A stretch of DNA of 64,000 bases from Edaphochlamys debaryana (GCA_016858145.1 JAEHOE010000005.1:620001-684000), one strand, 5' to 3'. Shown: positions 1-11,714, counted from the stretch's first letter. The notes: a model not told the origin generated them from the sequence alone. Made by a program: numbers and translations.

Positions 1-54
1 CTCGTACCGGTCGCTGTACCGTGGCTCCCGCTTCTCGTACCGGTCGCTGTACCG
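1..54. repeat. 21-bp direct repeat inside the RD/RS-rich exon
   Basis: The 21 bases at 1-21 recur exactly at 34-54, separated by 12 bases. On the minus strand they encode the repeated RYSDRYE unit of the charged domain. This is a local coding repeat rather than a mobile element. Confidence 0.8.
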
Positions 55-941
55 CTCCTGCCCCCGGTCCCTCCGGTCCCGCTCCCGCTCCTGTGAGCGC
101 GAGCGGCTGCGGCGGGAGCGGCGGTCGGCTCTGCGCAGGGGCACAGAGAAGGGCAGGGCAGGGCAGTGCGGGCAGATCAGAAGCGTCAAGGACTCGAGCG
201 CATACGCGTGCCCCAGCAGGCAACACCGTCCACGCCCCCACTGCTGCCCACCCGGCCCTGGTCTCCCAAGCCGCAGCAACGGCCCTCACCGGTCGTCCTG
301 CTGGGCGTCATCTCGCCGCTCCCTGGCCCGTTGCCGGTCGTCCCGCTCCCTCTCCCGCTCCACGCTGAGACTGGAGCGCCGCTGCGCCTCGTGGTCCCCG
401 CTTCTGTCTCTGTCCCACTCGCGCCCCCTGTCCCAGTCTCGATCACGGTCCCAGTCCGGCTCGCGGGCTCGGTCGCCTCCGTCCCAGCGGTTCCGGCGCG
501 GCTCGCCCTGCTGGCCGTCCGGCTGCTCGTACTGCACGTACTGCGCCTGGTCCTGCGGCTGTTGCGGGTACGGCTGTTGTGGGTATGGTTCTTGCGAGTA
601 CGGCTGTTGCATATCCGGCGGAGGCGCCGTAGCGAAGTCTGGGGGAGGGTAGAAGGCTGGGTCGTAGGGCTGTTGAGGCTGAGGAGGGGGCTGGTGATGG
701 TGCTGATACTCGTAGCCTGGCTGCGGCGCGTACGGTGGTGGGTAGCCAGGCGAGGGCTGCGGTGGTCCCATCATTGGCCCCTGTGGTGGTGGGCAGGTCT
801 CCGCGTAATGTGGCGGCGGAGGGTGCAGCTCCATGGGCGGCTGGCGATGAGGCGGGGGCTGGTTCCATGGCGCTGAGGCGACCAGCGGCGGTGGTGGGTG
901 CCCTCCACCTCCGCCTCCGCCATCGTAGTTATACGGTGCAC
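1..941 (-). CDS. Pro/Gln-rich then Arg/Asp/Ser-rich protein (3'-truncated by window edge)
   Basis: The gene runs leftward off the window. Two exon pieces are supported: 941-290 and 130-1, joined by a GTGAG...CAG intron. The reading is collinear: a glycine run, then Pro/Gln/Tyr-rich sequence with short PYPQQ repeats, then a charged tract of RD, RE and RS dipeptides (for example DRDRDWDRGREWDRDR), then RSRRSRSRSQERERDR and repeated RYSDRYE. This composition resembles SR-like nuclear splicing or mRNA-processing proteins, but no RRM, zinc finger or other fold is visible, so no function is assigned. The frame is open upstream of the ATG at 834 as far as 981 and looks coding to about 941, where a CAG acceptor would need an earlier 5' exon. 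The start is therefore unresolved: 834 is the first in-frame ATG, but a spliced leader exon seems more likely. The C-terminus lies outside the window. Confidence 0.6.
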
Positions 942-1822
942 CTGGCGTCCAAAAGCCAACACGGTGGCCGTTAGAAGCATGTCAAAGAGCGGAGAGGGGC
1001 GCCATAGCTTATGCAGGCGGCTCGTTGGTGCGTGGGACCCTGGCGCGGGGGTGCCGTAGGAGGATGGAGTCGCTTAACCCCTGTGCCGGCGCGGCGAGAG
1101 CCTTCTCTGGCCGGCCCTCAGACAGGGAGGCGCTGAGGGGAGAAGCACCTTGGCCTGGATGAATGCCGTGGCCATAGCTGTGTGGGGAGGGACAGCGAGG
1201 CCAAGTTAGCACGCTGCCAGCCGCTCGCTGTGCTCTGCCGCTCTGCTCTGCTCTACCGCGTCCCCCCAGCTGAAGAACTTACGGTGTGGACATGGCGCTC
1301 TAGGGTGGTACGCTGCGCGTGTAACAAGGCCCGCAGAGAGAGTAGGAGGGAAGGAATCGGGGCCGAATCAGAACGCCGGCACAGGCGCTGCTTCGGTGGA
1401 GGCCTCCTGGCTGAATCTTCCCGCTTACGCAACGATGTCTGGTCCTGGGCGCTCAGTTGAGGTGACTTGTGCAGAGCCGAACGCCGAGGTGCCCAGGCAT
1501 CAGTATGCTGAACGAATGCCTACGCGTTCGCCTGTATCAGCAGCAAGCTGCTGTCATGTTTATGTCTTCCAGGGCACGAGGCTGCGCCAACTCCACCGAG
1601 GCTTGCATCGCGACCGGGCCCGCTAATGCACTGTGCCAGCAATCCAGTCATTTACAGTCACAGCCACCACTTGGCACTGATCACTCCATACTGCGCCCAT
1701 AGCTGGCGACTTAGCATTTAGGTGGACAGCCTCGGCGGGCGATTGACCCACACACACAAGGGTCCGTCCACCCAGTGCTCGCGGACCCGCCCGCCAACTA
1801 TCTGCTCGAGGCTCCTGTGGGA
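942..1822. other. Divergent intergenic region (possible 5' exon of the left gene)
   Basis: This region separates two divergently transcribed genes and probably holds both promoters. On the minus strand, an ATG near 1291 is followed after 11 nt by a strong GTAAGT donor, which could be a short first coding exon of the left-hand gene. Its phase (2) does not match the only acceptor seen at 941 (phase 1), so it was not joined. No recognisable protein or RNA gene was seen here. Confidence 0.4.
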
Positions 1823-4074
1823 ATGGCAGCAGCGGAGGCCCCGGAGGGCGGCACTGCGGACCCGGCGGCCGACTGTCCGCGGGCGGTCCTGGCGGCAGCG
1901 TTCCCGCCAGACCCCGCCGAGCGCCCCTCGCTGATCGACCTACGGAGCGCAGAGGCCTTCATGGCCTCCCGCCTGAGCAACAGGTAGGCATTCCGGAGGT
2001 CTATCCGCAAACAGCGGCAGCCCCAGCCCCCACACAGCTTCCCTAGGCCCGGCCGCGCTGGTGCGCCTTCACCAGATCAGGACACACCAAGGGCTGGTCA
2101 ATTTGTCCTGCCACTGCCTTACATCTCTGCTTGCATCACCACAGCTGCCACGTGCCGCTGGACGAGCTGGTGCCGCGCATGTTCCTGCTGCCGGACCGCA
2201 CCACGCCCCTGGCGCTGCTGGTGGAGGGGCCGCCGGCAGAGACCCTGGTGCACGGGGCGGCGGCCCCGGGGGGCGCCAAGGAGGACATACAGGTAGGCCT
2301 GAGCCACATCCCTCATCTTCAGGGCTACAGGGTCTCTCACCTGCCCTTGACTGCAAGCGCGGGTCGAGGGCCAAGGCAATGGCAGAATTGGCTCACGACC
2401 GGCAACCGTCGGCCGTTGACCCAACCGCCTCGCCTCGGTCCCTGCCTCCCTGGCCGCCCCAACACTGTCCGCAGGTGGCGGCCTTCCTCCGCTCCCGGGG
2501 CTGGACGGTGGCGCTGTGTGCGCAGGCCACGCCCGAGCTGCTGCGGGCGGCGGCGGAGGCGGGGCTGCTTGAGGAGGGCGGTGACCCGGCGGCGCTGCGG
2601 CGGCGCTGGCCGTTCCAGCCCAGCCGGCTGCTGCTGCGCCAGGTGGGGGCGGGGCTGATGCAAACCTTGAACCGTGGCAGTCTTGGCGAGGGCTCGCTGA
2701 GGGCTATGTTGAGCTGGGGTTGCTGTAGACCGGGGACTGGTACAAGGACAAGCTTTCTCTGTAAGGAGGGGCTCTGTCCTAGTCCCTTCGTGCTCCGGGG
2801 TTAAGAGGGCAGAGCTCAGAAGCGGCAGCGCATGGACACCCCATGGCCCGCGCCCCCGGCCACGTAAGCACCCCCTGCAACCGCCCCACCCGCAGGTTGG
2901 CCCCATCGAGGAGATGCTGGCGCGCAGCTGGCTGGAATCTCAGGACCACCAGCAGCCGGGGGCGGAGCCGGGGCCTTCCGGGGTCGACAAGGCCGAGGAC
3001 GGCGCCCGGCGGCTGCGGCTGCGCGTGCTGGACGTGGGCTGCGGCAGCGGCCGGGACCTGGCCTGGCTGGCCACGCGCGAGAGCACCGTGGCCCTCGCCC
3101 TGGGCGGCCCCCCGCCTTCCTCAGCTGTCAAGGCAGGCAGTGGCGCAGGCCTGGAGGGCGATGCCATGCGTGCGGCTGCGGATGCGATTGGGGCAGTGGC
3201 GGAGGCGGGGGCGGAGGCGGGGGCCAGGGGCGCGAGCGGCAGTGGCGCCAGCAGCAGCGTGGACGTGCGCGTGAGCTGGGAGTGCGTGGGGCTGGACTCG
3301 TGGCACGGGGCGCTGACGCGCGCGGCGGAGGCGCTGTCGCTGGGCGGCGTGCCGGGGGGCCCGGGCGGCGTGACGCTGCACCTGGCGCAGATCGAGGGCG
3401 GCAGCGGGGAGCTGAGGGCGCTGCCGCTGCCGCCCGCACCCAACAAGGACGCCGTGGGGCGCACGCAGAAGCGGCACGAGCAGCACCGCCTGCTGCTCAC
3501 GTACCTCCCCCAGGGGCAGGGCCAGGGCCAGCAACAGGGTCCGGGGCAGGGGCAGGAGCCCGCGGGCGCAGCTTCAGCACCGGCCGAGACGGCCACCGCT
3601 TCCGCTCCCTCTCCCACGCCCGCAACCGCATCCGGAGCCGGAACGGCAGCCGCCGCCACGTCAGCGTCGGCGCCCGGCTCTGCGCTGGAGCTGGGCACGT
3701 TCGACGTGGTGCTGTGCGTGCGCTTCCTGGAGCGCAGCTTCCTGCCGCGCATGGCCGCGCTGCTGCGGCCGGGCGGCTTCCTGCTCTACTCCACCTTTGT
3801 GGACGGGCCGGGGCTGCGGGCGTTCGGGCGGCCCTCGGGGAGGGACCACGTGCTGCAGCGGGACGAGCTGGCGGGCGCGTGCTTTGGTCCCGGCCAGGGG
3901 TTTGAGGTGGTGCTGGACGAGGTGGGGCTCACGGCTGACGGGAGGGAGGTCAGCCTGTTCTGCGCGCGCAAGGTCGCGGCGCAGGAGGATAAGCAGGGGG
4001 AGAAGGGAGAGCAGAGGGGGCTGGGGAGAGGGCAGGCGGGGGCTGCGGAGGCGCCTGCGGTCGAGGGAGTATGA
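1823..4074 (+). CDS. Rhodanese-like domain fused to SAM-dependent methyltransferase
   Basis: Four exons (1823-1983, 2145-2292, 2475-2642, 2896-4074) give 551 residues. The N-terminal ~130 residues look like the first half of a rhodanese fold (LIDLRSAEAF, then HVPLDEL, then PLALLVE). The strand that normally leads into the catalytic Cys loop is followed by GPPAETLV with no Cys, so sulfurtransferase activity is unlikely. The C-terminal half is a class I methyltransferase: motif I LDVGCGSGRD at residues 204-213, a later acidic strand FDVVLCVRF, and LLRPGGFLLYSTF as the motif III region. Two Ala/Gly/Gln-rich inserts interrupt the fold. Bacteria have similar rhodanese/methyltransferase fusions, often annotated as TehB-like, so a bacterial-type origin is plausible (inference). 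The substrate is unknown. The start is the first in-frame ATG, and a TGTAA lies 45 nt after the stop. Confidence 0.8.
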
Positions 4075-4118
4075 GCATGTGCGCCTTGGCGCCCGGTGAC
4101 GTGTTAGGGCTCGTGCTT

Positions 4119-4123
4119 TGTAA
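4119..4123 (+). promoter_or_regulatory. TGTAA polyadenylation signal
   Basis: TGTAA is the usual green-algal poly(A) signal and lies 45 nt after the stop of the rhodanese/methyltransferase gene. The convergent GTPase gene ends about 700 bases further on. Confidence 0.5.
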
Positions 4124-4829
4124 GCATGGATTGGGTTGAGCCTCTGTTCATTGGCCTGTCGTGCTTGTCCACGCACATCTCCTCCCGGGAAGGGGCTGAG
4201 CCAGTCACTTCCGTTCCTGTCGTGTGGACAGGCAGCGCTGCGCTGTCTCCTCAGGATGCACTCCCTCCTCCGCTTCACGACTTCGGACGGCTTCGAAGTG
4301 CAGCCTGGCTCGGCAGAGATGTTGATTGCACTTTGCTGGCTTTGCTTTTCGCGTAATCCGTTCCCCGTCTCTCCTTCCCCCTTCCTTGGTTGCGCCCCAC
4401 TGCCTGCCTTACCTCCGTGGCTTTGCCCCTGCACCCAAGCACTTGAGGAGCCCCGCCCTGCGGAGCCCCGCCTCTTGCCCCTTCCACCCGTACACAGGCT
4501 CTAGGGTATTCTGCGGTCTAAATCCGGTGATATCCCCATATCCTCTCGCTGCCTTCTGCATCCCCCTCCTCTCCGTTGCCTGCGCCCATCATGGACATCT
4601 GCTCTTCCCCGCAGTCGGATTGCCTGCTCACAATGTCTGCAGAACTATGCACAAGTGTCCCCAAACGCAGAAATCAGCTGAAGGCCGTTCCTCTTGCACT
4701 CGTGCAGCGTTGTCGATCAAGCCGGGCTTCGTCAAGTCCGCCCCCTGGACCCCTGCCTCCTCAGCACGCACTTCGAAGCCCTCTCATGAGCGCCCCGTCC
4801 ACGCCAGCGCCACGCCACCCCGCTCGCAC

Positions 4830-7800
4830 TTACGGGGACGCCGCCCCGTCCTCCGCGCCCTCCACGCCCTCCGCGGAGTACCGCACGGTCTGCATCATGG
4901 AAATGTTCTCGGCGATCCAGCGCCGGTGCGTGGCCACGGCCATCCGCTGCACCGCCCGCGCCATGTCCCGGCGAGTCTTGCGCAGCATGAGGGCTGGTGT
5001 GGGGAGGGGAGCAGGGTGTGGAAGATGGGGGGGGAATAGATGGAGTCGGCAAGGACGGGTGAAGTGGGAAGGGAAACAGCGTGGGCAGCGCTGCCCAAGT
5101 GCTCACCATACTTCGCCTGCCCAATGACCGGAACCCATGACGCCAGAAATGAGCCGGCGGCACGTGCGATGGCGAGGATGTCCTTGGTATGGGAGCGCGC
5201 AGAGGAAGGGGTTACCCTGGGGTTAGTCCGTGTTTACCAGGGCAGCAGCATACATGCAAGCGGTACGGTGAGCACCTCAACGTGGCGGCAAGCCATAGAA
5301 TCCCGGCCGAGGATGCCCTCCAGAGCCTCCCGCATCAGCGCCTCTCGGCCCTTGTACACCGCCTGCGGGATGCGGGGAACGTGAGCAGCCCCGTCACGTG
5401 TACGTACGGCACGCCATGCGTGTAAGTGGCACACAGGCTACCTCGAAGCTACCATCGCCCCACCCCACCTGCACGCTCAGCAGGAGGCGCTGCTGCCAGT
5501 TGGTGTCGGGCAGCAGGCCCACCGCGTCGCACATCTCCAGCGCCGCGTACAGCGCGTCCCAGGACATCTGGATGGCGCTGCCCGCCACGAAGCCTGCCGG
5601 GCCCGCCGCTGCGGCACCCCCTGCCGCGAAGGCGAGGTTGGCAAGTAGCTGTGTGTAGGGATAGAGCAGCAAACAAACATGGGTGACGTAGGCACGGCAG
5701 GTGCGCTGACACGGTCAGAACACGGCAGGTCCAACCCAAATGATGCACGACACGGTCTCAAAACGCCTGAGCTAATCGACAGCTACCCGTCAGCCGCCCG
5801 TCTCACCGCTGTCAGGCGCTTGCCCACTCCCAGCTTGGTGGTGTGCAGGGGTGCCAGATCCGCTTGAATCTCTCCCTCCACATGCCTCAGCACCCTCAGG
5901 CGGCGGACCAGGCTCCCGTATTCAAGGAAGGCCTGCAGTCGCGGCATGTCCAGCAGCCCCCGGTTCTTCTCCAGCCTCGCCTGCACCACCCTTGGGAAGG
6001 CGTCTCCGTACTCCGAGGCCTCGGCCTGACCCGGCAGGCGCGTGATTGTGAAGAAGGTGGGGACCTGTGTGCAAGCGGCGGCGGGGAGGGGGCAGGGAGA
6101 GAGGCAGGGACAGTAAACCGCAGCGCGCTATGGAGTCACGTGCGGCAGGGCTTACGAGTTGTACGACGAATACATGCTTCACCAGCGCACCTGGCGAAGC
6201 AGGTGCTCCAGGTCCTGTACGGCCAGGTGCGTGCGCTCCACGGTCATGTTGGTGAGCGTTGCGTCGATGCGCCGCCGGCAGGCGCTCCGGTAGCTTCGGC
6301 TCTGGCTATAGCAGCTCGTGTCTGCGATGACCCCTTCCGCAATGTCGTGCTCCACAACGTCGAGCTGGCTCTCCGATTTCGTGAAGGCCAGGACCACCAG
6401 CTGCACGGCCGCCGGGCAAAGGGTTGGGGGTGGAGGGGCTGTCCTTAACACACACGCACAACATGGCCAGCAGCCGCCGCGCGTGCCGGGCACGCCCCCC
6501 TTCCCCGTGCCGGTATGCAGGCAAGCCCTCTCCACACCTTGCCGTGCTGGATGAGCTGACTAATGATGTCCATGTCGGACGGGTTGCTCCTGTTGTCGAT
6601 GACGTACAGTACGGCATCCGCATCACCCTGCTGATTGCTGAGCAGGCCGTAGTGCCTAGGCATACACGACAGCAAGACGGGTGAGGATGGTTTGGTGTTG
6701 CATAAGGTTGAGAGCCATCGGCGGCCATCTTACTTGAGGAACGCGTCCACACTCAGAGACACATTCTGCGCCTCTTCCTGCGCCTGTGGCCTGCGGCGGC
6801 CGAAGAACCCCCACCACCGCCGGCGCCCTGACGCGCGGGGCTCGGGGGGCGCGTCGGGAGCGATATGGTGGGGCCCATCATATCCGGGAATGTCCTTGAT
6901 GCTGACCTCGCCCTCAGAGGTTTGGAGCTTGTAGACCTGCGAGGTAAGGGGTTGTCCATCAGCGAGTGAGGGACTAAGGGTAAGGGTCTGGTCGGCCTGC
7001 AGGGGGATGGGCGCTGTTGGGCAGGGCGCCGGACAGGGCACCAAGGGCAGGGAAGGGAGTACAACTGTGCAAGTTCGACCATGGCTGAATTCCACCCTAC
7101 TCACGCCCATGCCAGCGTTGCCAGCGCCCTCGCCGACGAAGGCCTGGTGCGCGTTGATGAGGTGGTTGATGAGGGAGCCCTTGCCGGCACCTGTGCGCCC
7201 CACCACAGCAACGGTGAAGGCCTCACCCGACACCTGCGGTGGTAGGAGGTCGGAGGCATGGGCGAGGAGCGGTGAGCTGGTGGCGAGAGTCTGGCCCTTC
7301 AGATCACACAACCTCCGGACCCAGGGCCAACTCTTCGCCCCTCCCCCTTCCCCCCTGGCCCCGCCCTGCCCCACCGGGGCGCGCCGCCTCACCGTCCTCC
7401 CATCCTCTGCAATCCTAAGGCAATGTCGGGCTGCATCACTCACCCGTGAGTCTGCCCATATGTCACGTTGCTGAGGATCCCGGTACTTGTCCCTCCAGGC
7501 TTCCTTGAGGAACACGCGCCGAGGCTTCTGGGAGCCAGAACGGGCGCCCCCCTCGGTGGACTCTGCGCCCGCCGTGCCCGCCGTGGCTCCGTCCGACTCC
7601 GCACCTGGGGCCTCCACTCCCACTCCCCGTCCCGCGTCCTCAGCGACATCTTCTTCGTCCCGGGAGGCTGCTGTGGCGTCTTCCGCGGGGACGTCCTCCA
7701 CAGGGATGTCGTCGTCGCTGCTGCTCCCGGCATCCCCTAGGCCTTGCTCAACCAGCCGTCGCTTGTACTCTCGGTGGGCGTCCGCGACTTTCACGCAGCA

Positions 7801-7941
7801 AGTGATGTGTTGCTGGAATGCTTCCTCACAAGGATAGTGGAGAAGCGAGGGGTTGGGCTTACACAGTGAGCACCGCCCCTCGCATCGACACGGGTCCCAC
7901 TTGCAATCCTCCGGGTAGGTGAATTCTCGCCTCTCCTCCAT
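4830..7941 (-). CDS. IRG/TRAFAC-like GTPase with N-terminal zinc-finger-like motif, downstream paralogue
   Basis: Ten exons in transcript order: 7941-7444, 7233-7105, 6936-6734, 6655-6538, 6400-6191, 6064-5807, 5648-5442, 5362-5276, 5182-5107, 4993-4830; 649 residues. The N-terminus has a CxxC...HxxxC cluster (CSLC then HITCC), plausibly zinc-binding, followed by an acidic Glu/Asp-rich linker. The GTPase core follows: G1 GRTGAGKG at 178-185, G3 DIPGYDG at 224-230, and a G4-like TKSE at 323-326. The P-loop has Gly where Ser/Thr normally follows Lys. A helical C-terminal half includes a glycine/alanine-rich hydrophobic stretch (GGAAAAGPAGFVAGSA) that could contact membranes. The overall order resembles immunity-related or dynamin-like membrane GTPases, but the family is inferred. 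It is a tandem paralogue of 8796-11714, with every intron at the same position. The TAA stop sits inside a GTAAGT donor-like sequence, so a further 3' exon is possible. Confidence 0.75.
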
Positions 7942-8795
7942 GAATTAAATTTGTTACTTGTAAGCGAGACGCACCAGCGGCCGGTTGGGCGCGAGGGCTG
8001 GCGCGAAAAGTCGAGGCGAGGCCGGGAGGCTGAAGACGGCGTGGGCTACAGCTAGACCAAATTCTTATGGCTAGACCTAATTGCAGACAAGATTGAGGCC
8101 CGCCGAAAGGACTGGTCGGGGACACGTACGGAGCGTGCCAACGAGCCCCATCCACCGCTCTGCGCCTGCACAGGCCCGCGCCCCCTGCAGCCGTCGCCCG
8201 CTCCTGCTGCCACCCACCTGCCAACCCTTGCCGTCCCGCCTCTCTCGCTCCCTCAACCACTTCCTCCGGCACGGCAGTCCCGCAGTCCCGCACTCTCCCA
8301 TCTCACTTTCTCTATCCGCAACTGTTGCCCACGCTAGTACAGCAGACGCGACTTCCTCCATCCCCAGCAGACAGGGCATCCTTGGCAGCCGCCACGCAAC
8401 CTCAAGGCGCACAGCCTAGCCATCGCCCAGCCGCCCATCCCTAGCTATCAGCAAATCCACATGCTCCAGTCCCTTCCTCCCGCCAGGCCCGCTCCTGCCC
8501 CGTTCCCCCGTCCCCCCGTCAGCGCGTCCCGCGCCAGGCGCAATTGCGCGGCCGTAACAGGCGTCCCGGCTGCTGAGCTGCACGCTTGCCAGCACCAATC
8601 CTTCAGTCCAAGAAAAGGCCCACTACCCACCCCAACCTTGCACAAGTGCTTGAGTCCGAAAACAGGCTTACCACCCACCCGCTCTTAGCCCTGCCTACGC
8701 CAAAGCCTTCGCAACGCTCCCATCAGCCTTCCGGCGGCGGGGCTGCGCCGCACCCCCTGCTGTGGCACCCTGAACGTTGCATGCCACACTGTCAC
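7942..8795. other. Spacer between tandem GTPase paralogues
   Basis: This region contains the promoter/5' UTR of the downstream GTPase and the 3' UTR of the upstream one. A short direct repeat (GCTAGACC[A/T]AATT) occurs near 8050 and 8070. No coding sequence was recognised. Confidence 0.5.
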
Positions 8796-11714
8796 TCACA
8801 GGGCCCCGGCCGCCTCGGCCTCCGCGCCCTCTGCACCTGCCTTGTAGTACCGCACCGTGTGGGGCGTGGGCAGGTTCTCCGTGACCCAGCGCCGGTGCGT
8901 GGCCACGGCCATGCGCTGCACGACCCTCGCCATGACCCGGCGGGCATCGCTCAGGGTGGAGGCTGCACGGATGAAGGAGGGTTAGTTAAAGCGTTGGGTG
9001 ACATGGACGTTGGAGGGAAGGGAACTAAGTGCCAGGCCTCCGCGGGCAGGACATGCAGGGCAACGCCGCCAGCACTTACCAAACTCTGCCGCGTTGCCCA
9101 CCACGGGGACGCACGCCAGGAGGGAGCCGGAGGCACAGGCCAGCTGCACAATGTCCTGCAACGGCGAGAGCCGGGAGAAGGACAACGGGGCTGAGGCCAC
9201 GTCCCGACTGGCCCTGTATGCCCCGGTCGCCCGGCCACGCCCCTGAGCCCAGCTCACCCCCACGAGGCCCGGGCTGAGGTCCCCGAAGGTCTGCACCATG
9301 ACACGGCTCAGGCCGTCCTGCACGCTCGCCTTGCTCGCGCCCTCCGCGGTCAGCAGGGTCCACTGCGGATGGCAGGTATGAAACCAAGGCCTCAGGGAAA
9401 GCGTTGCGCACAGGATAGCCCTGACAGGTCCGAAGCCCGAAGCCCCGTGTCCGCGCCTGAGTGATGGACCCACCAGCACGCTGCTGCTGCCGATGCGCTC
9501 CCGCCAGTTGGTCTCGGGCAGCAGCCCGACCGCATCGCACATCTCCAGCACCGTGTACAGGGAGGTGGCGGACAGGCGGACGGCGTTGCCGGCGAAGAGG
9601 CCCAGGGCCGCCACGAGGGTCGCGGGCGGGCTGGCCACTGCGGTGAGGACCCCCACCGCCGTGGTGACCAGCGCTGACCCAACGGCATAGCAGCCCTGTG
9701 CACACACATGGTAGTGAAGAGCATGTCAACACGTTGGGGGATGTCGCTAGCATGTATGCGCACTCCTACTAGATGGCAGCGGAGCCGTGGCAGAGCAGGA
9801 TCGAGCACGGCTCGTCTCACCGAGGCCAGCACCTTGGCCCAGCCCTGCTTGGTGAAGAAGGGCCTGAGCGCCGCCTCCACCTCCTCCTCGACGCGCCGGA
9901 ACAACCGCAGCCGCCGGACCAGGTCCCCCCGCTCCAGGAAGTTGCGCAGTCGCGGCAGGTCCAGCAGCCCCCGGTTCTCCTCCAGCTCCCTGGCCAGCAT
10001 GGACGAGTAGGCCGCCCCCAGCTCGGCTGCGTCAGCAGCGCAGGGCAGGCGCGTGACCGTGAAGAAGGTGGGGACCTGCGCGGTAGTTTGGCCGGGCACA
10101 GGGGAAGCCGGCACGGGCCGGTTCAGGCCGCTGAGGCTATGTGGCACTGCGGCGGCGCTGTGCAGTTCACGGCAGGTGTACGGCAGGTGTACGGCAAAGT
10201 ACGGCAGTAACCTCCAGCGCACCTGCCACAGCATGTACTCCAGGTCCTGTACGGCCAGGTGCGTGCGCTCCACGGTCATGTTAGTGAGGGTGGAGGCGAT
10301 GCGCCGCCGGCAGGCGCTCCGGTAGCCGGAACTGTGGGAGAAGTAGCTCGCATCCGGGATGATGCCCTCCCTGGCCTCGTGCTTCACGACGCTGAGCTGG
10401 TTCTCCGAGTGGGTGAAGACCAGCACCACCAGCTGAGGGCAAGGACGCGGGCGGGGGCTGCGTGATTATGGGCCGGACGCACAAGGGACGCCTGGCGCCA
10501 CCCCAGCTAGGCGCCACCCAGCTGGCATCGTGGGTTGCCCGGATTCAGGTGAGTCAGCCTCCGTACCTTGCCGTGGCGGGTGAGCGTGTTCAGGATGTCG
10601 ATGGCGGGCGGGCCGCTCCGCTGGCCGATGACGAACAGTACGGCATCCGCGTCGCCCAGCTTGCTGCTCAGCAGGCCGTAGTGCCTGCGGGGATAATCAA
10701 GACGATCAGGCTCCTCACCCCGCGCAGACCCCGCTGCCGTACTTGAGCGAGCGCAGCCGACCCACTTGAGAAAGGCGGGTATATCTAGCGCAGTGGTCTG
10801 CTGTTGGGCGTTGCTGCCCTGCTGGGAGGTGCTGCTGTGGGAGCTGGCAAAGGGCCACCAGGGCCACCAGGAGCTGCTCGAGGCGGTCGCCGCGGGGGCG
10901 GGCACGTGGTGCGGCCCGTCGTATCCGGGGATGTCCTTGATGCTCAGCTCGCCGGCGTCCGTGCTGAGCTTGAAGACCTGCATTGGTGAGGACGGAGGCG
11001 GGGGTGAGGGTTGCTGAGCAAGGCCATCCCACCTGGGCTGCTAAGAGAGGGGCGCAATGCAATCCGGTGCTCACAAACGACTCACGCCCACGTCCGAGTT
11101 GCCCGCGCTGTCGCTCGTGAAGGCCTGGGGCGAGTTGATGAGGTGGTTGATGAGGGAGCCCTTGCCGGCGCCTGCTCGTCCCACCACGGCGAGCGTGAAG
11201 CCGCTGGTCTCGCCGGGCGCCTGCGCCGGCCAGAGGGGGACAGACCTCGAAGGGGAGGGTGAAGGGCGTGGCGGAAGCCACGGGTACTTGCCTGACAGTT
11301 ATCCCGGCTGCAGCGCCACTCGTCATCCAGGTACTTGTTCCGCCAGGCCTTTGCGATGAAAACGCGGCCCGCGGTCGGCATGACGCCGATGGCACCCGCC
11401 GCGGGGGGGACCGCCTGGGCCCGCAGAACCTCCCCTATGTCCTGACCCAGAAGGTCGCTTTCATCGTCCTCATCGCTGCTGGTCATGCTGCTGCTCGTTT
11501 CTGCGCCAAGGAGCAGCGTTCTGCAATCCTCAGCGAATCGCTGACGCGCTCTCGCGAGAATTTCGCAGTTGGTGATGTGCGCCTGGAACGCCTCCTCGGA
11601 GGGATAGTACAGCAACGAGGGGTGGGACTTGCAGAGCGAGCAATGGCCAAAGTGCCGAGTCGCGTCCCAGCTGCAGCCTGGCGGATACGCGAAGAAGGCC
11701 TCTGGATCGCCCAT
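8796..11714 (-). CDS. IRG/TRAFAC-like GTPase with N-terminal zinc-finger-like motif, upstream paralogue
   Basis: Ten exons in transcript order: 11714-11292, 11220-11086, 10977-10766, 10684-10567, 10432-10223, 10075-9821, 9695-9474, 9362-9258, 9155-9080, 8962-8796; 640 residues. The layout matches its downstream neighbour: CSLC...HITNC finger-like motif, Ser/Asp-rich linker, G1 GRAGAGKG at 155-162 (again Gly after Lys), G3 DIPGYDG, G4-like THSE, then a helical C-terminal half with a small-residue hydrophobic segment. Exons 4, 5 and 9 have the same length as in the paralogue (118, 210, 76 nt) and all phases agree. The first intron uses a GC donor (CAG|GCAAGT). The linker carries a Trp/Pro- and Ser/Gln-rich insert. 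As in the paralogue, the stop codon (TGA) overlaps a good donor (GTGAGTG). Function is unknown; GTP-dependent membrane or defence roles are inference from overall resemblance. Confidence 0.75.

Noticed and set aside
2940..3752. 270-codon minus-strand frame over the methyltransferase exon
   Set aside because: It is antisense to LDVGCGSGRD and the other methyltransferase motifs; its low-complexity Ser/Pro/Ala reading is a codon-bias shadow.
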